In this document: positions 1 through 8,184 of the stretch, piece after piece
How the letters are laid out: each line of letters starts with the position of its first letter
Numbering within the stretch: position 1 is the first letter of the stretch
DNA from: Clostridium sp. 'White wine YQ'
GTDB lineage: Bacteria > Bacillota > Clostridia > Clostridiales > Clostridiaceae
Assembly: GCF_028728205.1 (NCBI RefSeq)
Contig: NZ_JAQYUU010000008.1
Span: forward strand, 1 to 42,947
Reading direction: 5' to 3'
Length of the DNA stretch: 42,947 nt
The notes under the pieces: generated by a model
Database searches by the model: none
What the model was told of the DNA's origin: nothing
What the model saw: only the letters and a program-made list of their open reading frames with translations
Position numbers and translations under genes: made by a program

Positions 1-23
1 AGTTTCCTATAGAAAACCCTATA

Positions 24-1202
24 TTAAAATCCTTCAAATGTTCCTTTAACCAATATCTTTCCGTTTTCTTTCAATTTCTTACCTTTTGCAAACATTGTTA
101 CTATATTCAAATTTTCTTTATCAAGCAAGAGAATATCTGCATCTTTTCCACTTTCAATTCTACCTTTATGGCTAAGCTTCAACACCTGAGCCACATTAGA
201 TGTTACTACCTTTAGTGCCTTCTCTAAGGGTACTCCTTCTTTTAACACTGAATCCTTAAATTCTCTATATAAAGATGAAAGTGAACATATTCCAAGTCCT
301 ATCATTTCCCTTTTCTCATTAAACCTAGGCATACTTCCATTTCCATCAGAGGAGAATGTAATTTTATTCTCTGGTACTCCCGACTCTAGCATTCTCTTCA
401 ATCCACTACTTGCCTTAACTTCAGTATCTTCTAAGAAATTAGGATCTGATGCAGTGGTTAAATCTACATATCCACCTTTACTTGCATACTCAATTGCTTT
501 TAAAAAGAGTTTCTCATTTCTATTTACATGTGTAGGTAATAGCTGTGTTGCTGGAATTTCTGAGCCTTCTACTAATCTAAATAAGTATTCCATCATTCTA
601 GCTCCATCACCTAGATGCACATTTACTATTCCTGCTTTTCCTGAAAGCAATCCTCCTACTCTAGCTTCTGCTACCACATTTAAAAATTCTTCATATGTAG
701 GTTGGGAGCTTCTATTATCTGAAAGTGCTATTTCTCCAACTCCTATTACCTTGTGTAAAAGCATAATATCACCTTTCACACTTTCAGTTAAGGTTCTAAC
801 AGGAATTTCATAAGAACCTGTATAACAATAGGTAGTTATTCCTTCTTCCTCTAATGCATAACATTTTGCAATTAATCCTCTCATATCTCTGCATATTCCA
901 TCGGTTCCTATACAACCTACTACTGTTGTAGTTCCAGATTTCACAAACTCACTTAATGGTATTTCTGGAGTTCTAGTTCTAAACCCACCTTCTCCTCCTG
1001 CACCCATTATATGAACATGAGAGTCTATAAATCCAGGGATAACTATCATATTTGTACCGTCAACCACATTAATATCTAAAAACTTATCTGGTATATCTAT
1101 TTCATCATATATTCCTTCTATCTTATCATTTGTCAGCATAAGTATTTTTTTCCCTATATATTCAGGCGCATATATCTCTGCATTTTTTATAATAGTAATC
1201 AT
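24..1202 (-). CDS. iadA: Isoaspartyl (beta-aspartyl) dipeptidase, amidohydrolase family
   Basis: A 392-residue cytosolic metallo-dipeptidase that hydrolyses beta-aspartyl dipeptides left from damaged proteins; E. coli IadA is about the same length. Visible metal ligands are H62 and H64 (DSHVH), H196 (VNVHLGDG), H225 (LLPTHVNRN) and D286 (SSDGNGS), with offsets matching E. coli H68, H70, H201, H230 and D285. The bridging residue that is a carboxylated lysine in E. coli (K162) is glutamate here (E157, GVGEIALSD). The ATG has an AGGAAGTGG-type RBS. The gene lies 56 bp downstream of the TPR gene on the same strand and may be co-transcribed with it. The family call is firm; substrate range is inferred. 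Confidence 0.93.
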   Translation of the reverse strand: MITIIKNAEIYAPEYIGKKILMLTNDKIEGIYDEIDIPDKFLDINVVDGTNMIVIPGFIDSHVHIMGAGGEGGFRTRTPEIPLSEFVKSGTTTVVGCIGTDGICRDMRGLIAKCYALEEEGITTYCYTGSYEIPVRTLTESVKGDIMLLHKVIGVGEIALSDNRSSQPTYEEFLNVVAEARVGGLLSGKAGIVNVHLGDGARMMEYLFRLVEGSEIPATQLLPTHVNRNEKLFLKAIEYASKGGYVDLTTASDPNFLEDTEVKASSGLKRMLESGVPENKITFSSDGNGSMPRFNEKREMIGLGICSLSSLYREFKDSVLKEGVPLEKALKVVTSNVAQVLKLSHKGRIESGKDADILLLDKENLNIVTMFAKGKKLKENGKILVKGTFEGF

Positions 1203-1258
1203 TCCACCACTTCCTAATTAAATATAATAAGACTGTGGGAACTTTATTAAAGGTTCTC

Positions 1259-2473
1259 CTACTCTCCTAGTATTCCTTTAATATTAGAATTGTAATACAT
1301 TGAATTTTTATATGTACTTTTAATTACATTAGCATATTTTACACTCTCATCTTTATTTATGTCTTTATTTAATAGGGCCAATCTATAATTAACCTCTGCA
1401 GCATATTCGCCTTTCTCATTTTCTTTAAGATAGTCTTTATATGCACTAATAGCTTTATCAGCTTCCTTATTGCTTTCATAAGATGTAGCTATTAAATATG
1501 AAATATGTTCTCTAAGGTAGTTTCCTTCGCTTACTTCATAAGCTTTATTATACTCACTAATAGCATTTACATAATCTTTGTTCTTAAAAAAGCCATTAGC
1601 TTTATCATAAAAATATTTAATGCCCTCTTTATCTAATAAATCTTTGCTTTCTAAGTATAGTTTTCTTTGATTAGAATCTAGACTATCAATTTTTACATCA
1701 CGAATAAATACAAGCATAGAATCATAATCTTTTTTATCTATGTATGGTTGTAATAAACTCCAATCTTTTGTAACTACTTCTTCTTTACTCTGGTTTTCTT
1801 TCTTTTCAGCAGTATCTTCTTTTGCTTCAATTACTGCATTGTTCTTTGGAGGTTCTTTTTTAGTAAATAGATTTTGAATTGGTGTTCTCAAAAACATTAC
1901 CATAACTACTAATAAGCATATGGAACCTAAAACTGAAATTAGTTTTATAGGTAGGTGTTTTTTCGCTCCAGTAAATAGAGCGATTTCTTGTTCTATTTCC
2001 TTTATATATTTATTCTTTTTATCTTTTTCCTTTAGCCTCATTAAATAGAATTGTGCTTTTTCCCATTCTCCTAATTTAATGTAAGCTTTAGACCTAAGAA
2101 CATTAACGTTAATAAAATTAAAATCAGTAGTGGCACATTCATCTAATAACTCAAGAGCCTCAACTATTTTAACATCATTATAAAGAGCAAGAGCTTTTCT
2201 ATACATCTCTTCTTTACCTGAGTCCAACTCTAATCCGTGTAAATATTTTTTTGCAATCTCATCATTATTAAAATCCTTGCATATCCTCCAAGTTGCTTTA
2301 GCCCCTTGATAATCTCCCTGAATATATAATAAAAGCCCTTTCAAATTAATCAAAGATGAATTTGATAAGCCTAATGACATTCCTTTTTCACAAATATTTA
2401 GAGCTTTTTCCAATTCGCCATTTGAGTAATAATACATTGCCTTATTATGCAATTTATTTCCTTGGTTCTTCAT
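1259..2473 (-). CDS. Single-pass membrane protein with TPR repeats on both sides
   Basis: A 404-residue protein of unknown role. Residues about 5-165 contain helical TPR-like repeats (for example YYYSNGELEKALNICEKG and YIKLGEWEKA). One hydrophobic segment lies at about 177-195, followed by a Lys/Glu-rich linker (about 203-235) and further TPR-like repeats at about 285-395 (YVNAISEYNKAYEV, ADKAISAYKDYLKE). There is no signal peptide at the N-terminus, so the first TPR block should be cytosolic and the second extracellular. The RBS is AGGTGG. The gene precedes iadA. TPRs mediate protein-protein contacts; a scaffold role is inference only. Confidence 0.75.
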   Translation of the reverse strand: MKNQGNKLHNKAMYYYSNGELEKALNICEKGMSLGLSNSSLINLKGLLLYIQGDYQGAKATWRICKDFNNDEIAKKYLHGLELDSGKEEMYRKALALYNDVKIVEALELLDECATTDFNFINVNVLRSKAYIKLGEWEKAQFYLMRLKEKDKKNKYIKEIEQEIALFTGAKKHLPIKLISVLGSICLLVVMVMFLRTPIQNLFTKKEPPKNNAVIEAKEDTAEKKENQSKEEVVTKDWSLLQPYIDKKDYDSMLVFIRDVKIDSLDSNQRKLYLESKDLLDKEGIKYFYDKANGFFKNKDYVNAISEYNKAYEVSEGNYLREHISYLIATSYESNKEADKAISAYKDYLKENEKGEYAAEVNYRLALLNKDINKDESVKYANVIKSTYKNSMYYNSNIKGILGE

Positions 2474-2505
2474 ATTGTATCCACCTTTTAATATAGTATA
2501 AAAAA

Positions 2506-2514
2506 ATTATACCA
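2506..2514 (-). promoter_or_regulatory. Extended -10 promoter candidate for the TPR gene
   Basis: The minus strand reads TGGTATAAT, an extended -10 element, about 33 bp upstream of the start codon. No good -35 hexamer is seen 17 bp upstream, which fits an extended -10 promoter. This is pattern matching only. Confidence 0.4.
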
Positions 2515-2563
2515 TAAATTCTGTTTGTAGCTATCTATTTATACCATCCTAACTAGCATTACT

Positions 2564-2595
2564 AAAAAAAGGGAAGTTCATTCAAGAACTTCCCC
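2564..2595 (-). terminator. Intrinsic terminator after hom
   Basis: A 9-bp perfect stem (GGGAAGTTC/GAACTTCCC at 2571-2579 and 2586-2594) has a 6-nt loop. On the minus strand it is followed by seven T residues. It starts directly at the hom stop codon, so hom is terminated before the TPR gene. Confidence 0.9.
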
Positions 2596-3887
2596 TAACT
2601 ATTAAAACTTTCTATTCTAAGTATATTATCTACACTTTCTAATGCCTGTAGCTCTTTTATCTGTTCAAGTGCATTCATTAAATCACCTTCATTTGTATGA
2701 TGTGTCACTATAACCAATGTTGCATTATCTTTTTCGCGGCCTCTTTGTATTATTGACTTCATACTTACGTCATGATTTCCAAATATTGTAGTTATTTCTC
2801 CTAACACACCTGGTTTATCAGTAACAGTGATTCTTAGATAATATCTACGATTTATTTTGGATATAGGCTTTATTTCCCTTTTCCATAAATTATTTTTAAC
2901 TGCAGAATAATTTTCTAGGTTTCCTTCATTTCTAAGTATTGAAAGAATATCGCCTACCACAGCAGAACCAGTAGGTAAATCCCCTGCTCCTCTTCCATAA
3001 AGCATTAATTCTCCAACTGCATTTCCTTTCACAAATATAGCGTTAAAAGAATCATATACGTTGGCTAAAGGATGAGTCTTTGGAATCAATGTAGGATGAA
3101 CTCTTAATTCTAATTCATTTCCCTCGTCCTTTGCTATAGCTAATAATTTAATAACAAAACCTAGTTCTCTTGCAAAATTAATATCTGTAGAATTAATCTT
3201 TGTTATACCTTCTCTATATACTTGGTCAAAATTTACTTTTGCTCCAAAAGCTAATGAAGATAATATTCCTAATTTATATGCAGCATCATATCCTTCAACA
3301 TCCGAAGTTGGATCAGCTTCAGCATAACCTTTTTCTTGAGCTTCCTTTAGAGCTGTTTCAAAATCTAAATTATCTAGCTCCATTTTTGATAATATGTAAT
3401 TTGTAGTACCATTTACAATTCCATATAATTGCTCTATTTTATTTGCTGCAAGACTTTCATTAACCCCTTGAATAATTGGAATACCACCTGCAACTGAAGC
3501 TTCATAATAGAACATCACTCCAAATCTATCTGCTGCTTCAAAAAGTTCATCCCCTTCTGTAGCTAATACCATTTTATTTGCAGTAACTACATGTTTCTTC
3601 TGTTTCATTGCTTCCAACATATATTCTTTTGCAGGATTCACTCCACCCATAAGTTCAACAATAATTTTTATTTCATCATTTTGAATTATATCTTCATAAT
3701 TAGTAGTAAGAAGACTTTCTGGAATATCTACTCCTCTTGCTTTGTTTTTATCCCTAACTAATATTTTTGCTATTTCAACATCATAGCCTGAACGTTTTCT
3801 TATTTCTTCGCCATTCTCATTTATTATTTTCCATACTCCTCTACCAACGTTCCCTAAACCCAATAAGGCTATTTTAATTTTTTTCAT
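2595..3887 (-). CDS. hom: Homoserine dehydrogenase
   Basis: A 430-residue enzyme reducing aspartate semialdehyde to homoserine, the branch point to threonine and methionine. The N-terminus has the Rossmann motif GLGNVGRG (residues 10-17). The catalytic domain shows VNGTTNYILSKM and the acidic stretch YAEADPTSDVEGYDAAYK. A C-terminal ACT domain (about 350-425, YYLRITVTDKPGVLGEI) suggests feedback control by threonine or another amino acid. The length is typical of the single-function Gram-positive enzyme. The RBS is AAGGAGGGGG. It appears monocistronic, with its own terminator. Confidence 0.97.
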   Translation of the reverse strand: MKKIKIALLGLGNVGRGVWKIINENGEEIRKRSGYDVEIAKILVRDKNKARGVDIPESLLTTNYEDIIQNDEIKIIVELMGGVNPAKEYMLEAMKQKKHVVTANKMVLATEGDELFEAADRFGVMFYYEASVAGGIPIIQGVNESLAANKIEQLYGIVNGTTNYILSKMELDNLDFETALKEAQEKGYAEADPTSDVEGYDAAYKLGILSSLAFGAKVNFDQVYREGITKINSTDINFARELGFVIKLLAIAKDEGNELELRVHPTLIPKTHPLANVYDSFNAIFVKGNAVGELMLYGRGAGDLPTGSAVVGDILSILRNEGNLENYSAVKNNLWKREIKPISKINRRYYLRITVTDKPGVLGEITTIFGNHDVSMKSIIQRGREKDNATLVIVTHHTNEGDLMNALEQIKELQALESVDNILRIESFNS

Positions 3888-4057
3888 TTAAAGCCCCCTC
3901 CTTATCATATTTAAATCCCCAATTATCTTGCTTCAATTTATCATATTCTTATTATATATTTATTAAGTTAAAAATTCTATAAAAATTTTATGTTTTTATT
4001 AACTATTAACTATTATTTCATTCAATTCCTTTATCATTCGTTAATTCAATTTAAAGT

Positions 4058-4086
4058 AAAAAAAAGAGAGGTGAATTTCACCTCTC
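4058..4086 (-). terminator. Intrinsic terminator after ptsI
   Basis: A GAGAGGTGA stem (4066-4074) pairs with TCACCTCTC (4078-4086). On the minus strand it is followed by eight T residues, 43 bp beyond the ptsI stop codon. Confidence 0.9.
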
Positions 4087-4129
4087 AAAATGCATTTTGG
4101 TTTAGAGCGTTTTGTTATCTCTCTATATT

Positions 4130-5746
4130 CTATTGCTCCATTATTATCTTCTTAGCGTTAAGTATAGATGATGCACTCATTGAGAATTCATCTAATCCAT
4201 ATTCTACAAGTGTTGGTATAGCTGTTTCGTCTCCAGCCATTTCTCCACACATTCCAACCCATTTTCCATGCTTATGAGCTCCATCAATTGTCATCTTTAT
4301 TAATCTTAATACTGCTGGATGCATTGGGTTATATAAATATGATACTTTTTCACTCATTCTATCAGCTGCTAAAGTATATTGAATCAAGTCGTTAGTTCCA
4401 ATTGAGAAGAAGTCTACATGCTTAGCTAATTCATCTGCATACACAGCTGCTGCTGGTATTTCAACCATGATTCCCCATTGAATTTCTTCTGAGTACTCTT
4501 TTCCTTCTGCTCTTAATTCTGCTTTACATTCTTCAACTACTTCTTTAGCTTGATTAAATTCTTCAAGTCCAGAAATCATTGGGAACATTACAGCTAGCTT
4601 TCCGTGAATAGATGCTCTTAATAATGCTCTTAATTGAACCTTGAATAATTCTTTTCTATCTAAACAAAGTCTTATTGCTCTATATCCTAAGAATGGATTC
4701 ATTTCTTGTGGTAATGGTAGATATGGTAGAGTTTTATCTCCTCCAATATCTAATGTTCTTATTACAACTTGCTTTCCTTCCATCTTTTGAAGAACATATC
4801 TGTATGAATCATATTGTTCATCTTCAGTTGGTGCACTATCTCTATCCATGTATAAGAACTCTGTTCTGAATAATCCAACACCGTCTCCACCATTAGCTAA
4901 TACTTGGTTTACATCTTCTGGTTTACCGATATTTCCACATACTTCAACTCTCTTACCAGCCTTAGTAACGGTTTTAACATCTATTAATTTCTTTAATTCC
5001 TCTTGTTCTTTAATGAATGATTCTCTTTTTGCTTTATATTCATTAACAACTTCTTCTGATGGATTTATTATAACTTCACCTTTGATACCATCAACTATAA
5101 CAAAATCTCCATTTTGTACTGTAGCTGTTATATTTCCTAATCCAACAACAGCAGGAATTTCTAATGTTCTCGCCATAATAGCTGAGTGAGAAGTTCTTCC
5201 ACCAATGTTAGTTAAGAATGCAATAACCTTAGTTCTATCTAGTTGAGCTGTATCTGAAGGAGTTAAATCGTGAGCAATTACTATTGTATTTTCTTCAGTA
5301 ATTGAGAATGCATCTCCGCCTTTACCAGCTAAGTTTAATATAATTCTCTTAGAAACGTCTTTAATGTCTGCTGCTCTTTCTCTCATATATTCATCATCCA
5401 TAGATTCGAATATCATTACGAAAGTGTTTGTAACTCCCTCAACAGCTTTCATAGCGTTTATCTTAGTGTTTTCTATTTCCATTTCCATTTGACCAGTAAA
5501 TTCTGGATCATCAAGAAGTGTGATATGAGCTTCAAAAACTTCTGCTTTTTCAGCACCCATCTCTTTAACTGCTTTTTCTTTTATTTTTTGTAATTGTCCT
5601 TTAGATGCTTCTAACGCATTATGTAGCTTTTGTTTTTCTTCAACTATATCATTCACCTTTTGGTCAGTTATTACTATCTCTTCATGTTCTTGAATAAATG
5701 CTTTTCCTATTGCGTAGCCTTTTGAAGCTGCAATTCCTTTTATCAT
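4130..5746 (-). CDS. ptsI: Phosphoenolpyruvate-protein phosphotransferase (PTS enzyme I)
   Basis: A 538-residue cytosolic enzyme that takes phosphate from PEP and passes it to HPr, the first step of all PTS sugar uptake. The phospho-histidine is H187 in GGRTSHSAIMAR. The C-terminal PEP-binding barrel has FRTEFLYMDR, the IGTNDLIQYTLAADR motif and the active-site cysteine in VGMCGEMAG. It is some 30 residues shorter than the usual length, mostly at the C-terminus, with all catalytic motifs kept. The RBS is AAGGAGG. No ptsH lies next to it; instead a divergent sigma-54 activator with an HPr domain sits upstream, and a -24/-12 promoter faces ptsI. Confidence 0.97.
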   Translation of the reverse strand: MIKGIAASKGYAIGKAFIQEHEEIVITDQKVNDIVEEKQKLHNALEASKGQLQKIKEKAVKEMGAEKAEVFEAHITLLDDPEFTGQMEMEIENTKINAMKAVEGVTNTFVMIFESMDDEYMRERAADIKDVSKRIILNLAGKGGDAFSITEENTIVIAHDLTPSDTAQLDRTKVIAFLTNIGGRTSHSAIMARTLEIPAVVGLGNITATVQNGDFVIVDGIKGEVIINPSEEVVNEYKAKRESFIKEQEELKKLIDVKTVTKAGKRVEVCGNIGKPEDVNQVLANGGDGVGLFRTEFLYMDRDSAPTEDEQYDSYRYVLQKMEGKQVVIRTLDIGGDKTLPYLPLPQEMNPFLGYRAIRLCLDRKELFKVQLRALLRASIHGKLAVMFPMISGLEEFNQAKEVVEECKAELRAEGKEYSEEIQWGIMVEIPAAAVYADELAKHVDFFSIGTNDLIQYTLAADRMSEKVSYLYNPMHPAVLRLIKMTIDGAHKHGKWVGMCGEMAGDETAIPTLVEYGLDEFSMSASSILNAKKIIMEQ

Positions 5747-5818
5747 TAATTGAATCCTCCTTATTTAAATAAGCCTAAACTTATAATTAGTTCTTAAACA
5801 AAATATTCAATATAATAT

Positions 5819-5837
5819 AAAGCAAGAGTCATGCCAA
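5819..5837 (-). promoter_or_regulatory. Sigma-54 (-24/-12) promoter for ptsI
   Basis: The minus strand reads TTGGCATGACTCTTGCTTT. The invariant GG (5835-5834) and GC (5823-5822) are exactly 10 bp apart, as in the RpoN consensus TTGGCACG-N4-TTGCT, with one base off. Expected transcription starts near 5810, about 64 nt before the ptsI start codon. The sequence also forms a 7-bp inverted repeat (AAGCAAG/CTTGCTT), so a hairpin is a possible second reading. Confidence 0.75.
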
Positions 5838-5864
5838 CTTGCTTATTTTAACTCAATCGGATAT

Positions 5865-5894
5865 ATTATATCACAAAAAATAAAAATATAGCAA
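5865..5894 (-). promoter_or_regulatory. Sigma-A promoter candidate upstream of the -24/-12 element
   Basis: The minus strand shows TTGCTA (5889-5894), an 18-bp spacer and TATAAT (5865-5870) preceded by TGA, giving an extended -10. It would give a longer ptsI transcript that runs through the -24/-12 element, so ptsI could have basal and induced promoters. Confidence 0.5.
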
Positions 5895-6004
5895 ATGAAA
5901 AGGTTTTTTTAAATGAATTTAATTTTAACATTTCCATACTATGTTAAAATGCCTAATCTTGTATTTACCTAATATTATTATATGCTGTATTTTCTATAAT
6001 ATTA

Positions 6005-6021
6005 TTGATAAAATATATCAA
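6005..6021. promoter_or_regulatory. TTGATA-N5-TATCAA palindrome, copy 1
   Basis: A 17-bp interrupted palindrome with spacer AAATA. It lies about 195-210 bp upstream of the predicted sigma-54 start of ptsI, a normal distance for an enhancer site bound by a sigma-54 activator. Confidence 0.65.
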
Positions 6022-6036
6022 CTTATTTCTAAATCA

Positions 6037-6064
6037 TTGATATATTCGGTATTTATGATACAAT
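6037..6064 (+). promoter_or_regulatory. Sigma-A promoter candidate for the activator gene
   Basis: TTGATA (6037-6042), a 16-bp spacer and TACAAT (6059-6064) face the activator gene. The start point would fall at about 6071, on top of palindrome copy 2, which would suit self-repression by the activator. Confidence 0.45.
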
Positions 6065-6071
6065 ATAATTG

Positions 6072-6088
6072 TTGATACTTTTTATCAA
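6072..6088. promoter_or_regulatory. TTGATA-N5-TATCAA palindrome, copy 2
   Basis: A 17-bp palindrome with spacer CTTTT, extended by one G/C pair to 6071-6089. It is identical over 17 bp to copy 3, whose centre lies 28 bp away. It lies at or just after the predicted start of the activator transcript. Confidence 0.65.
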
Positions 6089-6099
6089 CCTTATTTTTT

Positions 6100-6116
6100 T
6101 TGATACTTTTTATCAA
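6100..6116. promoter_or_regulatory. TTGATA-N5-TATCAA palindrome, copy 3
   Basis: The exact 17-bp repeat of copy 2. Its right arm runs into the ribosome binding site of the activator gene (TATCAAGGAGAGG). As RNA it could form a small hairpin touching the Shine-Dalgarno sequence. Confidence 0.65.
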
Positions 6117-6128
6117 GGAGAGGATTTT

Positions 6129-8120
6129 ATGTACACTAGAAACATAGCTATTCTAGATCCAAATGGACTTCATACAAGAGTTGCTGCAATGCTAGTAAAT
6201 GAAGTAGATAAGTTACAATCGAAATATTCCGTTAATCTATATATTAAAAAACCTCAAAAGACTGACTGGTTAGCATTTTCTATGTTGGCCTTGCTTTCCC
6301 TTAGAGTTAGATGCAATGAAACTATAATAATTGGTTCTAAAAATGATGATGAAGCTTCAAAAAAAGCTATAGACATTTTATATTCATTTATAATGAGTAA
6401 GATCAATTTAGAATCTCAGTTAATGGAACAAATCGACGTTTTCATTGAGGAAAGTAAAATTGCTAATGAACAAATACTTGACTCCTTACCTATTGGGATT
6501 GTTGTCATTGATATAAATTCAAATATTACTTACATTAATGATTATGCTCTAAAGATATTTGGAATTGAACATTCTAGTGCCATTGGTAAACCTATTGAAG
6601 ACTCAGTTGAAAATACTAAACTTCCTTCAGTTATTGCCTCTCCACAAAAGCAATTTGGACAAATTCAACATATAAATGGAAGAATAATAACTGTAAATAG
6701 AAGTCCAATTATAAGTAAATCTAAACTTATAGGAGCCTGTGGAGTTTTTCAAGATGTATCAGATATTGTTGGTATGAAGGAATTAAACGAAAAATTTCTT
6801 AAAATAATGGAAATTTCCCATGATCTAATCTGCTTCGTTGATGAAAATGGAATAATAACCTACATTAATCCTGCTTACATCAATCATTTAGGCAGTATAT
6901 CCGAGAACATAGGAAAAAGTATATTTGAAGTTTCTCCAAAAGGGTTAAGAGTTAAGGCTTTTGAAAAAAAAGAGCGTATTGAAAATATAGTTAGAACAAA
7001 AAATGGTGTAGATATAATCTCAACTATAACTCCACTATTTATAGATGGTGACTTTAAAGGAATTCTTTCAACTTCAAAAGTTGTTTCTGAGATAAAGGAG
7101 CTCGCAAGTAAACTTGAAAGATCTCAAGAACAAGTGGAATATTATAGAGAAGAATTAAAGAAACACACTTTAAGTTCTAATGGTTTTTCACAAATTATTG
7201 GAATAAGTTCTTCCCTTAAGGAAGTTATTTATGTATCTAAAAAAGCTGCTGAAAGTACGTCAACAGTGCTAGTAAGAGGAGAAAGTGGAACTGGTAAAGA
7301 ATTAATCGCAAATGCCATTCATCATAATTCTACCAGAAAAGATAAACCTTTTATTAAAGTTAATTGTGCTGCTATCCCAGAGAATCTTTTAGAAAGTGAA
7401 CTTTTCGGTTATGAAAAAGGTGCATTTACTGGTGCAACAAAATCAAAGCCAGGAAAATTTTCAATCGCTGATGGAGGTACTATATTTTTAGATGAAATTG
7501 GTGATATGCCGTTATCAATGCAGGTAAAACTATTAAGAGTATTGCAGGAAAGAGAAATAGAGAGTTTAGGAGGTATAACTCCTCAAAAAATAGATGTTAG
7601 GGTTATTACTGCTACTAATAGAAACTTAGAAGAAATGATACAAAGTGGAACTTTTAGAGAAGATTTATACTATAGATTAAATGTTTTATCTGTACAACTT
7701 CCTCCTCTAAGGGATAGAAAAGAAGATATTCCTGCTTTAGTTGAGTATTTTATTCTGAAAATCAATGACAAACTCTCTAAAAATATAAAAGGAATTGATA
7801 AGACAGCTTTGTCAGAGCTAATAAATTACTCCTGGCCAGGTAATATTAGAGAACTAGAAAATATAATTGAAAGAGCAATAAATCTTTGTGAAGATGAATT
7901 TATTTCTTCAAAGGATTTACCTTATCATTTTAGGGTAACATCATCAAAAAAAGCTTCTATCCTTCCGCTAGATGATGAGATACTTCCTTTTGAAGAATAT
8001 GAAAAAATAATTATTCAAAAGGCTATGGAGAAATACGGAAGCTATAATAAGGCTGGTAAAGCTTTAGGACTTACCCATAGAACTATATCACTGAAGTGTA
8101 AAAAATATGGAATAGAATAA
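6129..8120 (+). CDS. Sigma-54-dependent activator with N-terminal HPr domain (HPr-PAS-PAS-AAA+-HTH)
   Basis: A 663-residue bacterial enhancer-binding protein. Residues 1-90 resemble HPr: PNGLHTR places a histidine at position 15 and arginine at 17, as in HPr, and [10 protein letters not shown] (49-58) aligns S51 with HPr Ser46. Two PAS-like domains follow (about 113-210 and 223-325) and a short coiled coil. The AAA+ domain has Walker A GESGTGKE (384-391), the sigma-54 contact loop GAFTGA (431-436) and Walker B GGTIFLDE (449-456). A Fis-type HTH lies at about 625-660 ([15 protein letters not shown]). I chose the ATG at 6129 because it follows AAGGAGAGG; the open frame extends 20 codons further upstream. 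The gene is divergent from ptsI. Probable role: PTS-phosphorylation-gated activation of ptsI (inference). Confidence 0.9.
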   Translation: MYTRNIAILDPNGLHTRVAAMLVNEVDKLQSKYSVNLYIKKPQKTDWLAFSMLALLSLRVRCNETIIIGSKNDDEASKKAIDILYSFIMSKINLESQLMEQIDVFIEESKIANEQILDSLPIGIVVIDINSNITYINDYALKIFGIEHSSAIGKPIEDSVENTKLPSVIASPQKQFGQIQHINGRIITVNRSPIISKSKLIGACGVFQDVSDIVGMKELNEKFLKIMEISHDLICFVDENGIITYINPAYINHLGSISENIGKSIFEVSPKGLRVKAFEKKERIENIVRTKNGVDIISTITPLFIDGDFKGILSTSKVVSEIKELASKLERSQEQVEYYREELKKHTLSSNGFSQIIGISSSLKEVIYVSKKAAESTSTVLVRGESGTGKELIANAIHHNSTRKDKPFIKVNCAAIPENLLESELFGYEKGAFTGATKSKPGKFSIADGGTIFLDEIGDMPLSMQVKLLRVLQEREIESLGGITPQKIDVRVITATNRNLEEMIQSGTFREDLYYRLNVLSVQLPPLRDRKEDIPALVEYFILKINDKLSKNIKGIDKTALSELINYSWPGNIRELENIIERAINLCEDEFISSKDLPYHFRVTSSKKASILPLDDEILPFEEYEKIIIQKAMEKYGSYNKAGKALGLTHRTISLKCKKYGIE

Positions 8121-8125
8121 TATTT

Positions 8126-8176
8126 GACCTAAGAAGAAGCAATATTCTTTTATTAACTTTTTCTTAGGTCCTTATA
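8126..8176 (+). terminator. Hairpin between convergent activator and DUF1836 genes
   Basis: A 10-bp perfect stem GACCTAAGAA/TTCTTAGGTC (8126-8135 and 8161-8170) with a 25-nt loop, followed by a T-rich stretch. It sits just after the activator stop codon and could serve both convergent genes. Confidence 0.6.
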
Positions 8177-8184
8177 TTTTATAT

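Larger units (their letters stand above)
5747..6128. other. Divergent ptsI / HPr-activator control region
   Basis: A 382-bp gene-free gap between ptsI and the divergent sigma-54 activator gene. It holds a -24/-12 promoter and a sigma-A-like promoter facing ptsI, a sigma-A-like promoter facing the activator, and three TTGATA-N5-TATCAA palindromes. A 14-bp palindrome (CTTATTTAAATAAG, 5760-5773) abuts the ptsI ribosome binding site. Nothing else recognisable was seen in the A/T-rich remainder. Confidence 0.7.

Noticed and set aside
454..813. A 119-codon open frame on the plus strand inside iadA
   Set aside because: Antisense shadow of a well-conserved gene, with no RBS and low-complexity, Ser/Pro-rich translation. 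The same applies to all plus-strand frames across the ribosomal genes.
6005..6116. The TTGATA palindromes as a small CRISPR-like or REP array
   Set aside because: Only three copies with irregular spacing of 67 and 28 bp between centres, and no cas genes. Operator sites explain them better.
6069..6128. Upstream extension of the sigma-54 activator frame
   Set aside because: The upstream codons lack an RBS and translate through the palindromes; the ATG at 6129 has AAGGAGAGG and gives H15 the HPr numbering.
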